Of a stretch of 64,000 nt of DNA, positions 55,948-64,000 are shown one piece after another. Numbering within the stretch: the first letter of the stretch is position 1; every line of letters starts with the position of its first letter. A program made the translations under genes and the position numbers. Origin of the DNA: Anarhynchus alexandrinus (Eukaryota > Chordata > Aves > Charadriiformes > Charadriidae); assembly GCA_008711295.1 (NCBI GenBank), contig VUYV01000396.1, forward strand, positions 484,498-548,497, read 5' to 3'. The notes under the pieces were generated by a model, which was not told where the DNA came from, did not search any database, and saw only the letters and a list, made by a program, of their open reading frames with translations.

Positions 55948-57131
55948 TCATTTCACTGGAATTTCATCCCATCCCATTTCTCGCATATGATTGATAGTTT
56001 CATGCATTAACATTGCCAAGGTGGGGACTTCCCTGCGACCTGACTCATATTCCTCTTCATCCTCTTTAACGGCCTGTGTTAAATTTATTAATTCATTATG
56101 GTTTAAGTTCCCCTGGATTTCATCTCTCTTCGTAATAAGGAAAGGTTTGAGTGTGGCAGGGGCCACACTTTTATTAATGGTTTAAGCATAGCAGGAGTTA
56201 CAGGTGCTGAGTTAGGCGCATCAGTGGAGTCACATTGATGCATGGCTTGAATACAGGCAGCCCTTGTAAAAGCTGTGGGGAGCGCATTTAGAGATTTGAT
56301 AGGTATTAATAGGGGCTTTCCCCTCTCTAAAACACCAATGCCACCAGCCCAATGCGCTACTCTGCTGGTTAGTGAGTGGGAGACCTTCGGGGGGTCAGGG
56401 CCAGCATTTAAAGAGGCACCTAAATGCAAAATTCTGTCTGCCACGGGCAGAAACACTCCCCGTAGGTATTCAGTTTCAGTTTCTCTAGGCTTATGGCCAT
56501 AGCGGTCTTGTAAATTGGTCATCTGAATTGAATAAAATGGAGTTGGTTTAGTAGTGCTTTCTCCTTTACCGCCCCGAGGTCCTGTAGTTACTTCTGATTT
56601 AATAATTGGTCTGACTGGGAGTAGGGGAGGCTCAGGTGGATGTAAACAATTAGCTTTGAGCCATTATTTTTCTAATCACCCCAGATATTACCATCATGGT
56701 CTTCGGGAGGCACAATTAATTTTCTAATTTGAACTAGGTTGGGGGGATTTGGAGATTGCATTAGGATCAATTCAACGCGTTCTCCAAGTTTTTGTTGTTT
56801 TAATTAAAATTCATTAAGGTTTTTTTTGCAGTTGTTTTATTTTAACTGATAACAACTGTTCAGTAGATTTGCCCCCCTCTATCTCATCCTATAAGTCCTG
56901 TATTTTTGGAGTCAGTTTTTCTCTTTTCTGACAAGCAGCTTCTAGGCACACTCCCCACGTTTTACAAATTGTACCTTTGTCTTTTCCAACTTTAGTCAAA
57001 CCTGTAGCATCGGTTAACTCTTTCTGTACCTCTTCCCAGTTATGCCAATTATTACAAGCCCAATCCTCTGGGAAGGTTGGATTTGGTTGGATACCGTGTT
57101 TTTGCAAGTATTTGGTAATTTTGCTTGCCAT
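55948..57131 (-). pseudogene. gag: Provirus gag remnant
   Basis: An ATG at 57131 opens an 80-residue matrix-like piece (to 56889) ending in a stop. Similar coding continues after it in the same frame as a short Lys/Gln-rich segment. About 56640-56103 encodes a Pro-rich linker (PPEPPLLPVRP) and then a capsid-like part with DRYGHKPRETETEYL. A frame change leads to 56166-55948, another charged helical piece. No Cys-His zinc knuckle was found. Gag would form the virus core; this copy cannot make a full protein. The assignment rests on position behind the primer-binding site and capsid-like motifs. Confidence 0.7.
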
Positions 57132-57147
57132 CCTGCTGACTATGCCA
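57130..57147 (-). promoter_or_regulatory. Retroviral primer-binding site, tRNA-Ser-like
   Basis: Three bases inside the 5' LTR end, the minus strand reads TGGCATAGTCAGCAGGAT. It starts with the expected TGG (complement of CCA). It matches the complement of a tRNA-Ser 3' end (…CCTGCCGACTACG-CCA, as I remember it) except at two positions, both G-to-A at CpG, which is typical decay. The gag ATG (57131-57129) overlaps the end of this site. Confidence 0.65.
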
Positions 57148-57150
57148 ATT

Positions 57151-58248
57151 TGTCACGGATGGAAATATTTGACACGGTTATGATTTAGCAGCAATTCAAA
57201 ATTTATTAATAATTTGAGGTAGATCAAGAGGTTGCATTTTAGCAGCACTTAATCTTTAACTGATTGAAAGATTTCAAAGGGATTTAACAAAATAGTTGAA
57301 CAGTGATTTAATTACAGATTCGAAGATGACAAGATTCACACTGACTAACTATAAGGTATCCCAAATTGATACCTACACATACGAGCAAAAGCATTTATTT
57401 CCAATTAATACATATAAGCAAAAGCATATAAGCGCACCCCCCCGCCCCCATGCACACAGCTGGGTCTGTGATTGCTGGAATCAAAATCTCTTAGTAGCGG
57501 GTGACCCTAAGGAGCCGACGGGCACCTCTTTTAACTCCTACGCGTGCTCGGACAAACGGAAGAACATTCACATCCGTAAAGCTGTTGTATATATCATAAA
57601 CATACAGGTGGAGAGGTGGATGAAAGAGAGTCTAGCCTGTAGTTAAAAATGTCCCTTTTCCCCAGTTCAGAGATGCTCACAGTGCATCAGCGTTCCTCAA
57701 TGGGCGATAACTGCGACCCGAGAGGGGTTGACTCTCCCTGGCCTTCTGATCCTGGAGGTGTCAGCCTGAGCGGTGCCCCAGCTCAGGGGAGGTCCTGCCC
57801 CAGCCCGCTGCCATCCAGAAGAGCTCAAAGGGTCTTACTAGAATCGCTACTTATAGGATCCGAGATAATTGACTTTCGTCGGTACTTTCCCACTCCGGCC
57901 CAGCTTGGGCAATGGAGTATTCCAGTACTTCCCACCAGTTACACAAGCTGAGGACTTGCTAGATCTTGGGGTCCTGGTATCCTCCCTCTTTGTGGCCATG
58001 ATCTATATGTTGTCAGGAGTGATCGATTATAGTTGTTATTTTCAACTGGTAGGAGCCACGGGAGCCAGGCACGCTAAGGGGTTGTCAAAGTGTTCTGGTC
58101 TGTTGCTCTCCACCTTTCCTTTCTTTCATGTTGGACCATTATGTGACGTTCTGGTCCATTGTATTATTATTGTGTGGCCCAGGTGGGGAGGGAATCGTGC
58201 CAAGTACCGAGTGGCCTAAAGGAGGCGGGGGGTGGTATTGCACCACCA
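57151..58248 (-). repeat. Provirus 5' LTR (right copy)
   Basis: Second copy of the LTR, next to the primer-binding site. Compared with the left copy it has roughly 3% substitutions in the stretch I aligned by eye. It has a 22-base extra segment (about 57782-57803) flanked by GCCCCAG, and an extra four bases near 57340. The TATA-like element lies near 57851 and AATAAA at 57207-57202, both minus strand. Its U3 outer edge faces the HSF4 gene. Confidence 0.92.
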
Positions 58249-58682
58249 TAGCTGGTCAATGTTTAGGACAAGAAAATTCTAAAATCACTCTTCAGGTGCC
58301 TTCACAAACCTGGCATTGCTGTGCCTGGGTGTCCCGCAGACTCTCGGCAGGTGGGTTCCCTCCGGTGACTTGCTAACCTCCCAGCATAAGGTGCACAGCA
58401 CGTGTTCCCTTTGCATGACGCTGCGTGTTTATTCACAGCTCTGTGAGATCGGCTGCAGTGCATTTTCATTCTGTGTATTGTTCTCTGGGGCTGGTGATGC
58501 CATCGCATTGTGCTGAGTTTTTAAGAGTGCGAGCAGCACTGCTGATGTGACTCCCTGGGAGCCTACTTTCCACTGGCCCAGGATAAAATTCAGTGGTTCA
58601 TTCTCTGTGGGACGCACGCGCGTGCAGGGAGGCAGGCACGCCGAGAGCAATGGGGTTAGCGTAGCTGGGGCACTGAAAAACT
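58249..58682 (+). promoter_or_regulatory. HSF4 5' flank / leader between LTR and start codon
   Basis: These 434 bases separate the provirus from the HSF4 ATG. Any HSF4 promoter or 5' UTR lying immediately upstream must be within this piece or beyond the provirus. No clear TATA box was identified. Confidence 0.4.
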
Positions 58683-61600
58683 ATGCAGGATTCACCCGGC
58701 TCTCTGGTGATGGATGGATACTCCAGCAATGTGCCAGCCTTCCTAACCAAACTCTGGACGCTGGTGGAAGATCCTGAAACGAACCATCTCATCTGCTGGA
58801 GTAGTGTAAGTACAGCGAATACCGGGTGTCACTGAGCGCCTGCAACACCAGGAGAAACCACGGTGTGAGGCCTCAACGGTATCACATCATCTTCCCTTTG
58901 CTTTACCAGTGCTGGCCAGCTAACTGGGAGAGTGAAAGGACTGATAGTTCCTTAGGGTACCTTTTGCATATACTTGATATTATTTATTTGCAATACTGTG
59001 GCTTTTGTTTCAAAGGGACAACTGGTTTGAGAGTATTTTAATAACTATATTTACGCATTTCACTTGAGGCGTCTTAAAGTGTGTCTTGTATTGAATCTTC
59101 TAAAAATCCAGACTCTGAGAGAGAGATTTTTCACTTTCCTCCATGTGCAGTTCCCTAAAATTTTCTAGAAAAGGTGCAAAGCCCTTAAATAATTCTGCTA
59201 CTGTTTGTATTATTTCACATGTGTTTCTTGTCAGCCTTTCACAAATGCCTTGGGAGAAGGCAACAGATAAGCAGCGTTCAGACCTGAGGCTGAAACCTGC
59301 AGTTTGAACAGATCTCAGACTGGCACTCTAAATCACTCACTATTTTGGAAGAGCTTTACTTGATGTTTCAACTAGTCTGTGCGATGATCATGGTGATGTG
59401 CGTATGTATTGTCTGTACAGCTTCATAGGGATAGATTGCTTTGCTTTGGCTCCTTATTTGTCACCGAGGCACTAATGTACTAAGCGCTATCAGAGAATTA
59501 AAGTGATTTATTTGTTCCCTGCTACAGTATTTTGATACCATTCTGTGCTTTTGACCTGTTTAAGTAAGACTTGCTGCAAATAATGTCGTGACTTGTCTTC
59601 AGCAGGGAGTTATCAGAGAAGTTGTGTGCATAAACTTGTTCTCTGAAATCGAGAATCTATAACAAGAGCAGATTTAAAGGGAAAAGGACATTAGACTAAA
59701 GCAGCCTTTGTCATGTGTTTGTTTCCAGTAGAGTTTTCATTCAAAACTTGAGACAGGGTGTGAGCTGCACTGTTATCCAAGGCAATGGTTGCTTTCTGAG
59801 GTTGGTGTTACATGGCCATACCTCTCCCAGCCACTGAGTTTTGGTAGCCAGTGTTTTAAATAAGGACTTTCAAACCAAGAAGGATTTTCTGACGTGTATG
59901 AATAGTCCCCTCTCTGTTACACTTTTAACACCATTATTTCTGACTGCCCAGCATCTCCATGCTCTGCTTTCCTGCAGTCTAACATAGGCTATAGCTACAT
60001 TCTTGGGAGGTTTTGGTAAGGCTTTTAGATGTATAAGTTTCCCATGTTGCATCCTCCTCTTCTACCCATCAGTGTTGCCGGAGCTGAGAAATTGTGTGCC
60101 GCTTCTGGACATAATCGGAACTCTTAGAAAATAGGACCTGTGAACTGTTTCTTAGCATGAAGGAGAAGAGATAGAGAGGAAACCTGGTAATGGTTTATAT
60201 ATACACTAAAGGCTGTTGTAAGGTGGAACGGAAAAGTCTGCTGTCTGTGCCCATGGTAGATTGGACAAGAAGCAATTAAAATAATTTTTGAAATGGAAGA
60301 TGCAGGTGGGAAGAACTAACAAATTCCCAGAGTAGCTTGCCTGGGCTGGGCTCAGGTTGTCTGTCATCATGGGTCTGTCAAAAGTAGTTAAGATGAGCAT
60401 GTGCCAGGACTGACATGCTGCAGAGTCGATTTTGCCTTGGGCAGAGAAGACTTTCAAAGTTTCTCCCAGCTTGTGCTCCCATGGTGTAAGACAAGCAAGG
60501 CACAGCTGCTGTGTGGGAACAAGCTGGCACATGCACGGTTCATCGGTGAACACACAGTAACTCCAAAGTCTCTCGTGTCTGTAGGAACCTTTTTGGGTAC
60601 TCCAGCTTCTGAGAACATTGCAACCCTGAATTCAAAGGAATGACCTCTCAAGAGAGGCCATAAGGAGATGTTCAGGTACACAGAACCCTTGTGCTTCTCA
60701 TTTTCCATCAGCGTGCCCAGCCTGGGACACAGTCTCCAGCTGCACCCTGGAGAGAGTCGGAGGGCAGAAGCACAAGGGAAGCAGGATAATTAGGCTGTGT
60801 CCCCAAACAGCCTTTGCAGTGTTGGGAAACCCTGGTCCCTGCTGTCATGTCTGCAAGCTCAGTCTGTGAGGAGAATTCCAGCACAGAGGTTATTAGTGAG
60901 TCTCTTCAGGGCTGGATCAGCCTTTTCTTCTGCTGCGTGGGGTAAGGAACGATAGGAAAGACCCTGGTGATGGTGTAGGGATACTGTCGAGGTAAACAGT
61001 CGTGTTTGCAGCAGTGAACAAGGAGCAAGAAGTACAGCTGACCCAAAGTTGTGTGTTTGTGGGCATGCAGGGTTAATTGTTAGAGCTGGCAAATGAGCCT
61101 GAGCACGGAGGGAATTGGCAGCATTTGGTGATGGAAGTGTAGTGGCAACGAGTAGGGCAGCAGGGTTTGCCAGCTGGCTGTTTTCCAGCGGCGGTGGGCA
61201 GGCCACAGGCACACACCGGCCCCGCTTTAGTCACTGAGCTTTCTCGTGGTCCTGATTACACTCCCTGTTTTAGAAACTTCCAGGCAGCCCTGAGTGCACC
61301 CATGCAGCTATAGACCCTGTGATGGGTGCGTGGTGGGACCCACACGTCGCTGGGTGCTTGCTCTTACGAAACACTGTCCTCCTCTGTCAAAAACCAGTGC
61401 GCTGTGAAATAACCTCCCCGAGCTGACGCACCACTCGATGCCGGTAATAACGCTGAACGCAGCAGGAGGGTGACTCTGGCTGTGCTAGTCTCGGAGCCCT
61501 CCCTGCCAACACCGTGCAGACCCTGGTGTCTTTACCTAGCTGTGCCTTGAAACTCAGCTGCAGCCAAGTTGGTAAGTCCATAATATCTGCTGATGTCTTT

Positions 61601-64000
61601 GCACTGGCATAGGTCTCCGCATTTTGCCTGTTCCTCCATAAAGCTCTTTCTCCACAAGCAAAGCCAGTGTGAGTCCCTAGATACCGTTCCGTGCAAGTTT
61701 ACAAAAACACCACTTCTGCCTCAAACTCCACGCCTGAAATCATGGTTCTTCATTCCTTCCCATTCCCTGTGCTGCCCTTCCTCATCACGAGCAGAGATAG
61801 GATTTAAGGTGGTCCCTCTGTCCCCATATCCTGTAGACACACAGAGGCTGATGAGGTTGCGTGAATTGCTGTTTGCAAAATGTTTCAAGGCAGCTTCGGT
61901 GCGTTGTGTCTCAGAAGCCCTCTCTGTACCAGCTTAACTGGCAGCAGGTAGAAGGCCGGGCAGGGGAAGCACATGGCCCGCAGCATGTCTATCTCTGCCA
62001 GCGTTCCCAGGCAGCTTGCGTTGTTTTGCAATCACGGATCCTGGCACTGCAACCCCAGAAATGGGTATTTTATCTAGTTAAGATGCATGTTGCTAGTTTG
62101 GTCTGTAAAGCATGACTGTTAACCTTTTGCAGGTCAACCTTTGTGGCTGTGTACTTTAAAAAATAATCAAGAGAAGGTGTGTAGAGCTTCTGGATCAGTG
62201 TGGTGTCTCCAGAGATGATTTGCTTTCTTGCCTTGCTGTGATTCTTGTGCCAGGTCTCCAGGCAGCACTCCCTCTGGGACTGCTGTGCTCTGGAACAGGT
62301 GGGACAGCTGTTGCTCTGGAACAGCTAGACCTATACAAGCAGATCGAAAGGTTATAGTGGCAATTCCCACTTTCCAGGCCCTTCCTCGGACACCAGAGTC
62401 TTTCTGTGAGGTCCACGCAAGGGTGGATGATCACCAGCTACCAGCGATTTGTGTGTAAAAGTCTGCAGTTTCTTTCTCACATCCAAGGCTCTGAACTAAG
62501 CGATGACAAAGCTTAGGAGAAAAAAAATCAAAACTGCAGTCGTAGAGAGGCTGTTCCAGAACTGAAAGGTACACATCCATCACTGAAGGCTGTTGTCACT
62601 CTTAGCTTCAAGGTGGCAGTTCAGAGAGCATGATTTACCCCACTGTAGGACTCAAGGGAATCGCCTCTTGGCCCCTCTCGTGGTCAGGGACGCTCCTCTG
62701 ACTTCACCTCTGTCCTTGTCTCCTCCTTTGCAGAATGGCACCAGCTTCCATGTGTTTGACCAAGGACGCTTTGCCAAAGAGGTGCTGCCCAAGTATTTCA
62801 AACACAACAACATGGCCAGTTTCGTCCGGCAGCTGAATATGTGTAAGTTCAACCTCCAGAGCCTAGGCAGTGTGGGTCCTACAGAGACGGGGGGAGCGAT
62901 GGAGAGCGCGGGTGGGACAGGAGGCATGAAGGAGAACTGTTGATAGAAAAGCTGAGGTCTCGCATATCTGTGTTACTGTGGCATTATTGATTTTGCCAAA
63001 GGGGACTTGCCTCTGGGATCCTGGGGGAGTGATTTCCTTGCATTGACCTTAGATTCCAGCATGAAATTGTTGTTCAATTACATTGTAGGATATGAGCTAG
63101 GAAGTTTCAGCTACCAGGTTTTCTGCTTCCCCTGCATCAATTTGATGACCTATTACTATTTCTTTTGCATTTTGCTCTATATGGGGCTTTTTCCAGCAGC
63201 CCGATGCTGTGACACCTCCCTCAAAAACTGCTGCTTTTGAGGGTAGAGCCCAGAGCTTATCCGTTTCACCAGCCGTATTGCTGAACTAATTACAGACAGC
63301 GCTTCTCCCTGCGAACCTTGCCTTGCTTTTCAGACATTTTCACCTCTTCGTGGAGGTTTAGGTGTAGTTTTTAGCCACATCTAGACCACAACTGTATTAA
63401 AATGTGGTAGCTTTGGGGAGTTTTTCAATGACTGGTTCACAAAGTCCCTCAGTAAAGTTTTAGCTTTGCTATTTGACTATACAGTAGCACTATTGTAAAT
63501 TTTAGGCCAGTCTTTAGATACGGTTTAGAAACCTTTTTAGGACTTTGTAGAAGCGCTCAAAAGTAGATTTCCGAATGTGCGTGTGACCCTTTTTTTCCAA
63601 AAGTGGCACCTGATGCTGGTCTGTGCCTTTGAAAAACCTTCCCCCGAATCCCTTTGGCTCGAAAATCAATCCAGAGGTTTCACAAGAGCGGGCATTTCAG
63701 CTCCTGGCGGGCCAACATGCCCAAGGGACTGCCGGTGAGGCTTTCATGGCGTGGGCCAGCAGCACGCACAGGGTTCTCCCTCATGCTGGATTTTTTGTAG
63801 ATACGGCCCAAAAGCGTGCGGGGAGGGGGCATGGCTGTGGCTTTGAGCACCGTAGCAGCTCAAGAAGTGTGGGGAGTGAAGAGAAAGGTCCTCAAAAGTG
63901 CTGGGGGTGGGAGGCGAGGAGGGAGGCCCGGGCCTGTGGGCCCCTCACCCGCGCCCTCTCCACGCAGACGGCTTCAGGAAGGTGGTGAACATCGAATCGA
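58683..64000 (+). CDS. HSF4: HSF4, heat shock factor 4, 5' part (runs off the window)
   Basis: Heat-shock-family transcription factor; in vertebrates HSF4 is mainly required for lens development and crystallin expression. Coding exons are 58683-58805 (ATG at 58683-58685, donor GTAAGT), 62734-62842 (acceptor TCCTTTGCAG, donor GTAAGT) and 63968 to the edge. Phases agree. The N-terminus MQDSPGSLV resembles the MQ start of human HSF4. The winged-helix DNA-binding domain begins at about residue 17 with [20 protein letters not shown]. It continues with [20 protein letters not shown] and [20 protein letters not shown], which includes the recognition helix. NGTSF and the position beside FBXL8 favour HSF4 over HSF1, HSF2 or HSF3. 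The rest of the gene lies outside the window. Confidence 0.95.
58806..62733 (+). other. HSF4: HSF4 intron 1
   Basis: A 3.9-kb intron between the first two coding exons. No other gene or nameable repeat was recognised; the open frames in it are short and lack splice support. Confidence 0.8.
62843..63967 (+). other. HSF4: HSF4 intron 2
   Basis: A 1.1-kb intron bounded by GTAAGT and the acceptor CTCTCCACGCAG. It splits the codon for the Tyr of LNMYGF, a phase-1 intron inside the DNA-binding domain. Nothing else was seen in it. Confidence 0.85.

Larger units (their letters stand above)
51389..58248 (-). mobile_element. Endogenous retrovirus (provirus), minus strand, pol missing
   Basis: About 6.86 kb. 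Two direct repeats of 1047 and 1098 bases (the LTRs) flank a 4.7-kb interior coding only on the minus strand. Order in viral sense: 5' LTR, primer-binding site, gag pieces, protease-like piece, splice acceptor, membrane-spanning frame, env pieces, 3' LTR. No reverse transcriptase, RNase H or integrase motif was found, and the distance from the protease piece to the env acceptor (under 200 bases) leaves no room for them. All genes are interrupted by stops or frame changes, so it is defective. It is clearly a retrovirus, but I cannot assign the genus with confidence. No flanking target-site duplication could be confirmed. Confidence 0.93.

Overview
The window is nuclear DNA from a bird. It has large introns, wide intergenic spaces and avian-type CR1 LINE tails (about 24960-25268 and 41161-41615). 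The gene order PHAF1 - B3GNT9 - TRADD - FBXL8 - HSF4 matches the block on human chromosome 16q22.1. I identified genes by reading spliced exons and comparing them with remembered vertebrate proteins; no database was searched.

Layout: (1) 427-7073, plus strand: the last six coding exons of PHAF1 (C16orf70/MYTHO), then its 3' UTR to about 9.0 kb. (2) 9.0-16.5 kb: no gene seen. (3) 16940-18187, minus strand: the intron-less coding region of B3GNT9, a Golgi GT31 glycosyltransferase, with a 5' UTR splice acceptor just upstream. (4) 18.25-35.3 kb: a long gene-poor stretch with one CR1, a GC-rich patch at 27.2-27.5 kb, two possible minus-strand non-coding exons and an AATAAA-plus-A-tract structure at 32.6 kb. 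(5) 35320-41859, minus strand: the complete four-exon coding region of TRADD, with a CR1 in its first coding intron. (6) 43.6-44.8 kb: a CpG-rich probable shared TRADD/FBXL8 promoter containing a 148-base run of N. (7) 48644-50318, plus strand: FBXL8, complete in two coding exons. (8) 51389-58248, minus strand: an endogenous retrovirus with two ~1.05-1.1 kb LTRs, decayed gag, protease and env, and no visible reverse transcriptase or integrase. (9) 58683 to the end, plus strand: the first three coding exons of HSF4 (third cut off), encoding most of the DNA-binding domain.

The genes do not form one pathway. TRADD is a TNF-receptor adaptor, FBXL8 a ubiquitin-ligase substrate receptor, HSF4 a heat-shock-family transcription factor, PHAF1 an autophagy factor and B3GNT9 a Golgi enzyme. 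The most unusual part is the provirus. It fills the FBXL8-HSF4 interval, and the outer edge of its 5' LTR lies about 430 bp from the HSF4 start codon. Its primer-binding site resembles tRNA-Ser, and a membrane-spanning reading frame lies at a strong splice acceptor ahead of env.
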